Positions 5,913 through 12,508 of a stretch of 12,508 nt of DNA are shown piece by piece. Under the pieces are notes generated by a model that did no database searches, had not been told where the DNA came from, and was given only the letters and a program-made list of their open reading frames with translations. The first letter of the stretch is position 1, and every line of letters starts with the position of its first letter. The DNA lies in assembly GCA_934716995.1 (NCBI GenBank), contig CAKUYO010000053.1, positions 1 through 12,508 of the forward strand, in the 5' to 3' direction. Made by a program: the position numbers and the translations under genes. Source of the DNA: an uncultured Bacteroidales bacterium. Its GTDB lineage: Bacteria; Bacteroidota; Bacteroidia; Bacteroidales; Paludibacteraceae.

Positions 5913-5945
5913 ATCCTATGCGCATCCTATGCGTATCCTATGCAG
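5913..5945. repeat. Tandem 11-bp array, ATCCTATGCGC type
   Basis: ATCCTATGCGC, ATCCTATGCGT and ATCCTATGCAG, each 11 bp, abut directly. The third is followed at once by the 15-mer at 5946-5960. With the array at 5849-5881 and the hairpin, the whole 96-bp stretch before the TPR gene is built of short repeats. Confidence 0.9.
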
Positions 5946-5960
5946 AATCACCTACTCTTG
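5946..5960 (+). promoter_or_regulatory. Candidate promoter of the TPR-barrel operon
   Basis: AATCACCTACTCTTG holds TACTCTTG (5953-5960), one base off TAnnTTTG. TATG at 5928-5931, supplied by the 11-bp repeat, lies 21 bp upstream and could act as a weak -33 element. The box ends 34 nt before ATG 5995, a reasonable leader. Thirteen of the 15 bases are identical at 146-160. Confidence 0.4.
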
Positions 5961-5994
5961 TAAGCACGAAAATATAATAGATAATAAGACTGAT

Positions 5995-8900
5995 ATGAAG
6001 CGAATAATCCGAACTTTTGTGTTGCTTGCGCTGTTGTTGTGCGGAGCGGAAGGCTATGCGCAACAATCGCAGATGGAGACCGACTACAACCGTATTGCAG
6101 AACGCTTTGAGGCACGCGACAAGAGTCTGCAGAAAGACCTGAAAACCTATCTGCAGAAATACCCATACACGACCTACGAAGACGAGATACACTTTATGTC
6201 GGGCGTGCTGCAAGCCGAGAAAGCCAAATGGAAACAGGCAACCAAAGAGTTGGAGCAGGTGGAGTACAAAGCACTGACCCGCCCGCACCAGACGGATTAC
6301 CAGTTCTATCGCGGCTACTGCTATCTGATGTTGCAGCAGTACTCGCGGGCGGCGGTCTATTTCGCGCAACTCAAAAAGACCGACAACCCCTACACCACCA
6401 AGGCGACATACTACTATGCTTATACCCAGTACAAACAGCAGAACTACGACAAGGCACTGCCCGTACTGCTGTCGCTGGAAGACGTGAGCGAGTACCAAAA
6501 GACGGTGCCCTACTATATCGTGCAGATCTATTACGCGCAGCAGGAATACACCGAGGTGGAGCAGCGTGCCGAGGCGCTTCTGGCAGCGCAGCCCGACAAC
6601 GGGAACAATGCGGAACTGCACCGTATGCTGGGCGAGATGTACTACCTGAAGGGGACAAAGAACAAAGGACAAAGAACAAAGGACGAAGAACAAAGGACGA
6701 AGAACAAAGAACAAAAGACCACTTCGCTGAATGACCTTAAAAAAGCGGTGGAGCACCTGCAGGCATACGAAAAGCAAGTGCGTTCGACCGATGTGCCGTT
6801 GGTGCGCAACGACCTCTATCTGCTCGGTATGGCGGAATACCAACTCGGGGCGTACAAAGAGGCGGTCGGCTACCTGAAGCAGGTGAAGCAGGAGAACGAC
6901 ACTATCTCGGAGAGTGTGTGCCTGACGCTGGGTAATGCATATATCAAACTCGGGCAGCCCGAGCAGGCGAAACTGTCGTACCAAGCCGCTGCCGCCTATC
7001 GGCTGACCCCTGCGGTGCGCGAGGAAGCCCTCTACAACTATACGCTCTGCACCTACAACTCGTCCACGGCATTGGGCGAGAGCGTGCGTGCGTTCACCGA
7101 GTTTCTGACCGAGTTTCCGGACAGCAAATACGAAAACGAGATCTATGCGTTGCTGGGCGATGCGTTTGTGCGGTCGCGCAACTATGCCTCGGCGCTGTCG
7201 GTACTGGATTCGATAGACAACCCGACCCCCAAGATGCTGCAAACCAAGCAGTATCTGCGCTACCAGTTGGGTGTGGACGCTTTTCTGCAAAACAAGATGG
7301 AGCAGGCACGCGGGCGTATGACCGAGGTGATAAACCACAATGCCGAGTCGGCGCAATACACCACCGAGGCATACTACTGGCGTGCGGAAGCCGACTACCG
7401 CCTGCACGATTACGATGCCTGTATCAGCGACCTTAACAAGTATATGGCGCAGCGCGATGTGCGCGGTTCGGGCAACTACCTGCAAGCCAACTACCTGGGC
7501 GGCTATGCGTATTTTGCGCAGAAAGATTACCCCAAGGCGCAGACGATGTTTCTGCGCTATATCGACAATGCCGACCAAAACGATCCTACCTACGCCGATG
7601 CGCTCAACCGCATAGGCGACTGCTATTTCAACGCGCGCAATTTCCCCTCTGCCATTGCCTACTACGGACAAGTGGTGGACAAGAACGCCACGGGGGCGGA
7701 TTATGCCACGTTCCAGCGCGGGTATGCGCAGGGCTTGCAGCACAAGTACAACGACAAGATCAACACTATGCGAACCCTCGTGTCGCGCTATCCGAAGTCG
7801 GACTATGCCGATGACGGTCTCTACGAGACGGCGCGTGCACAACTGCAATTGGACAACGAGCGTGCGGCGATAGCATCGTACGAGCAACTGCTTCAGAACT
7901 ACCCCAACAGCAGCCTCGCCCGCAAAGCATCGCTGGAGCGGGCTATGCTCTACCGCAACCTGCACGAGGATGACAAAGCCATTGCCGCCTACAAGCATAC
8001 GATAGAGACCTACCCCGCCTGCGAGGAGGCTTATACGGCGTTGGACGGACTGGAGGCACTGTATGTGGAGAACGGCAACATCAGCGAGTATCTGGCTTAT
8101 ACCAAGCAACTCGGGCGTATGAATATGCAGGTTACCACGCAGGACGACTCGCTCAGTTTCGCCTCCGCCGAACTGCAATATATGCAGGGCAACTACCAGC
8201 GTGCGGCAGCGGCATTGGCGGTTTATCTGAACAAATACTGCTCGGGCAGCCGCTATTGCACTACGGCACAATACTATATTGCCGATTCGTACTACCGTCT
8301 CGGTCAGAAAACCGATGCCCTGCGCGAATACAAAGCATTGACCGACATTACGGGCAACCCCTATATGGAAGAGGCGTGCATGCGTGTGGCGGAACTGAGT
8401 TACGACGCGCAGGACTACCGCACCTCGCTGGATTATTTCTACAAGATGCTCTCGCAGGCGTCCGACCGTGACAAGATCAATATCGCCCGTCTGGGTATCC
8501 TGCGCTGCAGTTACTATCTGGGCAACCACCAATCGACGATAGACATCGCCACGCAGATACTCGCCGACGAACCCGTGGCGGACGATGTGCGCAAGGAAGC
8601 ACTCTACAACCGTGCGAAAGCCTATATCGCCTTGTCGCAGTGCGAACAGGCAATCAGCGACCTGACCCCGCTGGCGAAAGAGGTGCGTACTGCCACAGGT
8701 GCGGAGAGCAAGTACCTGCTTGCCGAATGCCGTTTCCGTCTCGGCGACCTCGACAAGGCGGAAGAAGAGGTGATGTCGTTTGCGGGGATGGATACCCGGC
8801 AACAGTACTGGTTAGCCCGTGCGTTGGTGCTGCTCTCGGATATCAATATGCGTCGCGGCGATGATTTCCAAGCCAGGCAGTACCTGCTGACCTTGCAAGC

Positions 8901-9006
8901 CAACTACCGCGGTGAGGACGATATCCAAACGATGGTGAGCGAGCGAATTGCCACCCTCGACGAGAAAGAAAGAGAACAAGTAGTAGAACCCGAAAGCGAA
9001 GAATGA
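5995..9006 (+). CDS. Large exported TPR protein
   Basis: A 1003-residue protein made almost wholly of tetratricopeptide-like helix pairs, a scaffold for protein-protein contacts. Residues 1-21 are a signal peptide (MKRIIRTFVLLALLLCGAEG, then YAQQ), so it acts in the periplasm or at the outer membrane. Helix pairs recur throughout, for example RGYCYLMLQQYSRAA (near 105), LGMAEYQLGAYKEAV (near 277), GDCYFNARNFPSAIAYY (near 541) and NRAKAYIALSQCEQAI (near 872). Residues 221-242 are a hydrophilic insert from a 7-bp DNA repeat, at the turn between two helices of one unit, where an insert would be tolerated. The tail is acidic. ATG 5995 gives the signal peptide; upstream in-frame codons run into repeats. 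One nt separates it from the barrel gene, so the two products probably work together at the outer membrane. Specific function is unknown. Confidence 0.9.
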   Translation: MKRIIRTFVLLALLLCGAEGYAQQSQMETDYNRIAERFEARDKSLQKDLKTYLQKYPYTTYEDEIHFMSGVLQAEKAKWKQATKELEQVEYKALTRPHQTDYQFYRGYCYLMLQQYSRAAVYFAQLKKTDNPYTTKATYYYAYTQYKQQNYDKALPVLLSLEDVSEYQKTVPYYIVQIYYAQQEYTEVEQRAEALLAAQPDNGNNAELHRMLGEMYYLKGTKNKGQRTKDEEQRTKNKEQKTTSLNDLKKAVEHLQAYEKQVRSTDVPLVRNDLYLLGMAEYQLGAYKEAVGYLKQVKQENDTISESVCLTLGNAYIKLGQPEQAKLSYQAAAAYRLTPAVREEALYNYTLCTYNSSTALGESVRAFTEFLTEFPDSKYENEIYALLGDAFVRSRNYASALSVLDSIDNPTPKMLQTKQYLRYQLGVDAFLQNKMEQARGRMTEVINHNAESAQYTTEAYYWRAEADYRLHDYDACISDLNKYMAQRDVRGSGNYLQANYLGGYAYFAQKDYPKAQTMFLRYIDNADQNDPTYADALNRIGDCYFNARNFPSAIAYYGQVVDKNATGADYATFQRGYAQGLQHKYNDKINTMRTLVSRYPKSDYADDGLYETARAQLQLDNERAAIASYEQLLQNYPNSSLARKASLERAMLYRNLHEDDKAIAAYKHTIETYPACEEAYTALDGLEALYVENGNISEYLAYTKQLGRMNMQVTTQDDSLSFASAELQYMQGNYQRAAAALAVYLNKYCSGSRYCTTAQYYIADSYYRLGQKTDALREYKALTDITGNPYMEEACMRVAELSYDAQDYRTSLDYFYKMLSQASDRDKINIARLGILRCSYYLGNHQSTIDIATQILADEPVADDVRKEALYNRAKAYIALSQCEQAISDLTPLAKEVRTATGAESKYLLAECRFRLGDLDKAEEEVMSFAGMDTRQQYWLARALVLLSDINMRRGDDFQARQYLLTLQANYRGEDDIQTMVSERIATLDEKEREQVVEPESEE
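6656..6718. repeat. 7-bp tandem repeat inside the TPR gene
   Basis: Nine contiguous heptads: CAAAGAA, CAAAGGA and CGAAGAA in mixed order, ending with CAAAAGA. Nine times seven is 63 nt, exactly 21 codons, so the array is frame-neutral. It encodes a lysine-rich stretch with EEQRTKN, the same peptide motif that the potA array encodes. Confidence 0.92.
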
Positions 9007-9007
9007 T

Positions 9008-10810
9008 ATGAAGCGCATACTTCTCATTTTGAATTGTGCATTATGCATTGTGCATTGTGCATTCTCCCAAGATAGCACCCTCAACCGCAATGTAACGGTG
9101 GAGCGTGAGTTCCAACCGGTGGTGCAGTCGGCAGGCAAGATCAATGTCCGCCCGAAAGTGCAGGAGACTACTCTGCCTGCCGCTGAGATGCATTATTCCG
9201 ATTATAATGCCGCACTCTCGCCTGCGTTCAATACCAATTCGCTCCTGAGTCAGCCGATGCGTTTCTCAACGCCTTACCAATACAACGGCTATGTGCGGGG
9301 CGGACTGGGGCATACCAATACGCTGTTCGATTTCGCCTATCATCTGGACGACAAGCGGAACAGCATTCTCGATGTCTATGCCAACCACTATGCGCAGTGG
9401 GGCAGACGGGCGAACAGCAATACCCGTCTGGGTTTCGATTTCCGCCATACGTTCTCTACGTGCGACCTCTATTTCGGTTTCCGGGGTGCCAACCGTTTCT
9501 ATACCCGCTACGGGCGGTATTACGACGGAGCCAAGGGACTGCTGGTGGCGCACTACCGCGACCTGCAACCCGAGGACAAGCAGAATATATGGACGGTGGA
9601 TGCCTTTGCGGGTGTAAAGAGCAACAACAGATCGGATATCCAATACAAGGCGCAAGTGGGCTATACGCTTTTTGCACTGCCCGATTATGTGTCCGAACAC
9701 CAGGTGCGTACCACGGCAAACATCGACTGGCACAGCGATGCGCACCACGTGGGCGGCAATGTCTATGTGCAGAACTCGTTCCTGCAAACCGACCGGGTGG
9801 CGGACACGCTGTTCAACTCGCGCCACGCACTGCGGATCGAGCCGTATTATGCCTACCAAGGCAGTCGTTTCTCCATCCATGCGGGGGTGAGTTTCGACCT
9901 TAATATCGGTCGCGGGCAGTTCTTGTCCAATTTGGATCAGGTTACGTTTGCGCCTTCGCCCAAGGTGGAGTTTGAGGCGCAGATTGCCAAGAAATGGCTT
10001 ACTATGTATGGTATTGCGCAGGGCAGTCTGACTACGGGGACGCTGCAAGCCTATATGGCGGGGCTTCCCTACCGTGCCATCGATCCGGGGATTACCTCGC
10101 ACCATGTGGCGGGCTATACGCCTATTGATGCGCAACTCGGTTTCCGTATCCGTCCCTATCGCGACCTGCTGATAGATATCTATGGTGGCTATGCCTACCA
10201 GATGAACAAGATCACCTCGGTGGCTACGGTGGAGCAGATTACCACCCCCGCCGGCACAACCGTTCTGCCCGGTACATTCACTTATTTCTATGGCGACTAC
10301 GGGTGCGGGAAGATAGGTGCAGCGTTCTCGTATCATTATCAGGATATTATCAATATCCGCTTGTGGGGGAACTACTATTTCTGGCAGGCTTTCCGCCAGG
10401 AGAATATAGAGAACGGCTGTTTCACCAAAGCAGGGTATAGTGTGCCTGTGCGTGCGGACGGTGTGTATGACCGTGCTTCGTGGGATATGGGGTTGCGTAT
10501 AGACGCGCGTATCGACAAGCATTGGACGCTCTATAGCGACAACCGTTTTGTGGGCAGCCGCACTGCGTTGGTGTCAATGCCCGATGCCAACGGTTCGTAT
10601 GAGCGCACCCTCAAGCCGATGATCCAACTCAGTCTCGGCTGTCAATATGAGACGGTGGTGGGCAGCAAGTCGTTCCGCGAGAAAACCACGCAGCCCAACC
10701 TGGCGGTATTCTTCCAACTCAACAACTATATCCACCGCCGCAACGACATCTGGTACGGCTACCAGTCGGAGGGTATCAATTTCCTGTTGGGCGTAACCTA
10801 CAAGTTCTGA
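9008..10810 (+). CDS. Outer-membrane beta-barrel protein paired with the TPR protein
   Basis: A 600-residue protein that should form an outer-membrane barrel. A signal peptide (MKRILLILNCALCIVHCAFS) is followed by an N-terminal non-barrel segment of about 70 residues containing REFQPVVQSAGKINVRP, then many alternating aromatic strands such as SILDVYANHYAQW, DLYFGFRGANRFY and LLIDIYGGYAY. The chain ends in LGVTYKF; a terminal Phe is the usual outer-membrane insertion signal. No TonB plug domain is visible, so a transport receptor label would not be justified. The signal peptide core is encoded by a 7-bp DNA repeat. The gene starts 1 nt after the TPR stop; both genes begin with the same 12-mer, TGATATGAAGCG. 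Its stop lies 1 nt from that of convergent aroB. Function is unknown; a partner role with the TPR protein is inferred. Confidence 0.87.
   Translation: MKRILLILNCALCIVHCAFSQDSTLNRNVTVEREFQPVVQSAGKINVRPKVQETTLPAAEMHYSDYNAALSPAFNTNSLLSQPMRFSTPYQYNGYVRGGLGHTNTLFDFAYHLDDKRNSILDVYANHYAQWGRRANSNTRLGFDFRHTFSTCDLYFGFRGANRFYTRYGRYYDGAKGLLVAHYRDLQPEDKQNIWTVDAFAGVKSNNRSDIQYKAQVGYTLFALPDYVSEHQVRTTANIDWHSDAHHVGGNVYVQNSFLQTDRVADTLFNSRHALRIEPYYAYQGSRFSIHAGVSFDLNIGRGQFLSNLDQVTFAPSPKVEFEAQIAKKWLTMYGIAQGSLTTGTLQAYMAGLPYRAIDPGITSHHVAGYTPIDAQLGFRIRPYRDLLIDIYGGYAYQMNKITSVATVEQITTPAGTTVLPGTFTYFYGDYGCGKIGAAFSYHYQDIINIRLWGNYYFWQAFRQENIENGCFTKAGYSVPVRADGVYDRASWDMGLRIDARIDKHWTLYSDNRFVGSRTALVSMPDANGSYERTLKPMIQLSLGCQYETVVGSKSFREKTTQPNLAVFFQLNNYIHRRNDIWYGYQSEGINFLLGVTYKF
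9022..9063. repeat. 7-bp tandem repeat encoding a signal peptide core
   Basis: GTGCATT (9036), ATGCATT (9043), GTGCATT (9050) and GTGCATT (9057) abut, preceded by the decayed heptads TCTCATT (9022) and TTGAATT (9029). Six heptads make 42 nt, 14 codons, and encode the hydrophobic stretch LILNCALCIVHCAF of the barrel protein. Confidence 0.88.
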
Positions 10811-10816
10811 ATCAGA
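10806..10816. repeat. Palindrome spanning two convergent stop codons
   Basis: TCTGA (10806-10810), A, TCAGA (10812-10816) form a perfect inverted repeat. Each arm holds the TGA stop of one gene: the barrel gene on the plus strand and aroB on the minus strand. Only base 10811 lies between the two coding regions. No T-run terminator is visible nearby, so each transcript probably ends inside the opposing gene. Confidence 0.7.
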
Positions 10817-11903
10817 GGGAGAAAAGATAGTCCAATGCCTCTGTGATAGCGGAGGCGGACAGGGTCCGGTTGATGACCGGTTCGCCGATGCTGCGCAGGA
10901 GAGTGAAATTTGGAAGCACTTCCGCCGTTGTCCCGTCTGCAGATGAGGCAACGGCGTTTTTCTTGTCCTGCGACATCAGTTCCAAGAGGCGCGACTGCTC
11001 TTTGCAGTTGCAGGCAGGTCGTCCGTAGTATTCCGACATCAGGCGGATCAGTTGCTGCAGCGGTTCGCGCGGGCAACCGAGATGTACGACACTCAGATAG
11101 AGTTCGGCAATCATTCCCCATAGCACGCAATAGCCGTGCGGAGGCTGTGGATTGTGGTGCTGTTCCAATGCCAGCGATTCGAGAGCGTGCCCTACAGTAT
11201 GCCCGAAATTCAGTGCGTGGCGCAATCCCTTTTCGTGCGGATCTGCCGCCACAATGCGTTGTTTCACAGCCAGGCTCTTCTTTATCAGCGGTGCAAAATC
11301 GTTTATCTGTTCTTGCGCTTCGTTGGTATGCATAGCCCGCAGGTATGCTTCTATGTCAAAAGCCAAGAGTTGCTGCCAGTCGTCTTCGGACGAAAGCAGG
11401 GCGTGCTTGAGCATTTCGGCAAAGCCGCTGAGGAATTCCCGCTCGGGGAGTGTCTGCAAAAAGGCGGGGCAGACAATGGTCTCCACAGGTTCGGCAAAGG
11501 CACCGATACAGTTTTTCAGTCCGTGGTAGTTGAAACCGGTCTTCCCGCCTGAAGAGGCATCCACCATAGCCAGCAGTGTGGTGGGTATGTTCAGAAAGTC
11601 AATCCCGCGTTTGTAGGTGGCAGCCGCAAAGCCGCCCATGTCGGTGGTCAGTCCTCCGCCTATGTTGATCAGCAGTCCCCGGCGGGTGATATGGTGTTCG
11701 AGCAGAAAATCCCATATCCGCTCCACCGTCTCTATCGTCTTGTTCTCTTCTCCGTCGGGGATAGTCAGAAGCGGATAACCGCACCCTGCCGAAGTAAGGT
11801 GGATATAAGGTGGATATAAGGTGGATAGCAGGCAAATCTGTGTCTGCGGATAATGCGCCGCGATGGGTGCAAGCGTGCTTTGTAGGTCTTGGGTGAAAAG
11901 CAT
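10812..11903 (-). CDS. aroB: 3-dehydroquinate synthase
   Basis: Converts DAHP to 3-dehydroquinate, second step of the shikimate pathway, using NAD and a divalent metal in the cytoplasm. Of 363 residues, most family motifs are present: GEENK (51-55), GGGLTTDMGGF (82-92), NIPTTLLAMVDASSGGKTG (105-123), metal ligands E163 (GFAEMLKH), H235 (NFGHTVGH) and H256 (HGYCV), and substrate residues such as K214 and R228. One departure: residues 27-37 (STLYPPYIHLT) come from three copies of an 11-bp DNA repeat. They stand where the family normally has a TDxN motif that contacts NAD, which I cannot find. The enzyme may still work, as the remaining site is intact. ATG 11901-11903 lies 2 nt after the stop of the upstream minus-strand gene, so the two are probably cotranscribed. 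Length is normal. Confidence 0.93.
   Translation of the reverse strand: MLFTQDLQSTLAPIAAHYPQTQICLLSTLYPPYIHLTSAGCGYPLLTIPDGEENKTIETVERIWDFLLEHHITRRGLLINIGGGLTTDMGGFAAATYKRGIDFLNIPTTLLAMVDASSGGKTGFNYHGLKNCIGAFAEPVETIVCPAFLQTLPEREFLSGFAEMLKHALLSSEDDWQQLLAFDIEAYLRAMHTNEAQEQINDFAPLIKKSLAVKQRIVAADPHEKGLRHALNFGHTVGHALESLALEQHHNPQPPHGYCVLWGMIAELYLSVVHLGCPREPLQQLIRLMSEYYGRPACNCKEQSRLLELMSQDKKNAVASSADGTTAEVLPNFTLLRSIGEPVINRTLSASAITEALDYLFSL
11794..11826. repeat. 11-bp tandem repeat inside aroB
   Basis: GTAAGGTGGAT, ATAAGGTGGAT and ATAAGGTGGAT abut. Three times 11 is 33 nt, 11 codons, so the array keeps the aroB frame and encodes STLYPPYIHLT. The AGGTGGAT core is the one found in the intergenic array at 5849-5881. 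Confidence 0.92.
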
Positions 11904-11905
11904 TT

Positions 11906-12508
11906 TTATTTTACATCCGCATTGAATTGTATCTGCTGTGAAGTGAGAATATACGGCGATACGATATGCAGGTCGGAGCCGCTGTTCAGTTCTACGGGTA
12001 TAACCACCGTTTTGCTCGCGCCGGGCAGCAGTCCTGCCAGCGAAGTGGGAGATTGGGTGTCGCCGATAGCGAAATAGGCATCACGATAGAGTGGGGCAAT
12101 GCCCTCGTTGGTGACTGTTACCCATGTTCGGTTGCCGTCTGTTTTACAGTCGGTTACGCGGAAACAGTAGCCGCTTGCCATACCTGCCGACTTGAACCGT
12201 GCCGGAGTGCCGTAACTGCCGCTCGGGGCATCGTTGGCTATCATAAAGGAGATATGGTACTTCTTCGCCATCTCCTCCCAAGTATGCCCGTACATACCCG
12301 CCGGATTGAGGAAATTCTTCTGGTCGTTGCTTGTATAGTAACTGATCTCGCCGCCGCATACACCAGTCTGCCAGCGCGTACTTTTGCCGATGGCATTCCA
12401 GTTCTCCTCGTTATAGCCGTCCGACGAACCGATCTCATGTCCTGCATGCATAAACGAGTCGTCGAACAGCCCGAACTGCAATGCCATCAGTGTTTTGTCA
12501 GCCACGAC
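11906..12508 (-). CDS. DUF4832-like protein, C-terminal part
   Basis: About 200 residues are visible; the frame stays open to the window edge, so the N-terminus is missing. The segment contains WEEMAKKYHISFMIANDAP, then GTPARFKSAGMASGYCFRV and a beta-rich end (TWVTVTNEGIAPLYRD, LLPGASKTVVIPV) that looks like an immunoglobulin-like domain. This pattern resembles the DUF4832 family of exported Bacteroidetes proteins, often attached to a glycoside-hydrolase-like DUF4874 domain, which would lie outside the window. A role in carbohydrate processing is a guess from that family. The in-frame GTG at 12503-12505 is not taken as a start because sequence before it is still open. The stop is 2 nt before aroB, which suggests an operon, though no functional link to the shikimate pathway is apparent. 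Confidence 0.75.
   Translation of the reverse strand, partial: VVADKTLMALQFGLFDDSFMHAGHEIGSSDGYNEENWNAIGKSTRWQTGVCGGEISYYTSNDQKNFLNPAGMYGHTWEEMAKKYHISFMIANDAPSGSYGTPARFKSAGMASGYCFRVTDCKTDGNRTWVTVTNEGIAPLYRDAYFAIGDTQSPTSLAGLLPGASKTVVIPVELNSGSDLHIVSPYILTSQQIQFNADVK

Noticed and set aside
5887..5994. N-terminal extension of the TPR protein upstream of ATG 5995
   Set aside because: It runs through the hairpin and the 11-bp repeats and would bury the clear signal peptide.
5938..8802. Very long open frame (about 950 codons) on the minus strand
   Set aside because: It is antisense to the TPR gene; its translation is rich in His, Val and Arg with no recognisable domain, and arises from the codon bias of the plus-strand gene.
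9266..10522. Minus-strand open frame opposite the barrel gene
   Set aside because: No domain, no signal peptide, and the opposite strand has a complete barrel with signal peptide and C-terminal Phe.
9008..10810. TonB-dependent receptor annotation for the barrel protein
   Set aside because: At 600 residues it has only a short N-terminal segment and no visible plug domain or TonB box.
12503..12505. GTG as the true start of the DUF4832-like protein
   Set aside because: The frame is open to the window edge, and the segment begins in mid-domain without a signal peptide.

Overview
The window looks like a chromosomal segment of a Bacteroidales bacterium (phylum Bacteroidota) of roughly 50% GC or slightly above. 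Evidence: two promoters fit the Bacteroidetes sigma consensus (TTG, 20 bp, TAnnTTTG); start codons lack Shine-Dalgarno sequences and often follow A/T-rich leaders; there is a large TPR protein paired with an outer-membrane barrel ending in Phe; and a DUF4832-type protein lies at the right edge. I cannot fix the genus. No phage, transposase, CRISPR array, rRNA or tRNA was seen.

Layout. 1-336: non-coding, with hairpins, an array of 11-bp repeats, a CATATAAT triplet and a strong promoter. 337-774: exported thioredoxin (WCGPC). 775-1114: non-coding, with a possible terminator, C-rich and G-rich elements, a second strong promoter and a leader of about 175 nt. 1115-5625: potABCD, a complete polyamine ABC importer whose four genes overlap by 14, 4 and 4 nt. 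5625-5994: non-coding, nine tandem 23-25-bp units, two 11-bp arrays and a long hairpin. 5995-9006: 1003-aa exported TPR protein. 9008-10810: 600-aa outer-membrane barrel, coupled to the TPR gene (1 nt apart). Convergent to it, on the minus strand, are aroB (11903-10812) and, upstream of aroB, the C-terminal part of a DUF4832-like protein that runs off the right edge.

How the genes work together. PotD should capture putrescine or spermidine in the periplasm, PotB and PotC form the channel and PotA supplies the energy. PotD carries an unusual C-terminal membrane helix and PotA an enlarged C-terminal region with two TOBE-like repeats. The TPR and barrel genes look like one envelope module of unknown function. 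AroB makes 3-dehydroquinate in the shikimate pathway; its neighbour is probably an unrelated exported carbohydrate-type protein.

The most unusual signal is not a gene but a population of short tandem repeats with fixed periods of 7, 11 and 24-25 bp. They occur between genes and also inside open reading frames, where they keep the frame: a CAAAGAA-type heptad in potA and in the TPR gene, a GTGCATT heptad that encodes the signal peptide core of the barrel protein, and an 11-bp repeat that replaces a conserved N-terminal motif of AroB. Two of the 11-bp arrays end in nearly the same 15-mer (AATCACCTAnnCTTG), which contains a near-consensus -7 box. I see no undescribed enzymatic or defence system here.
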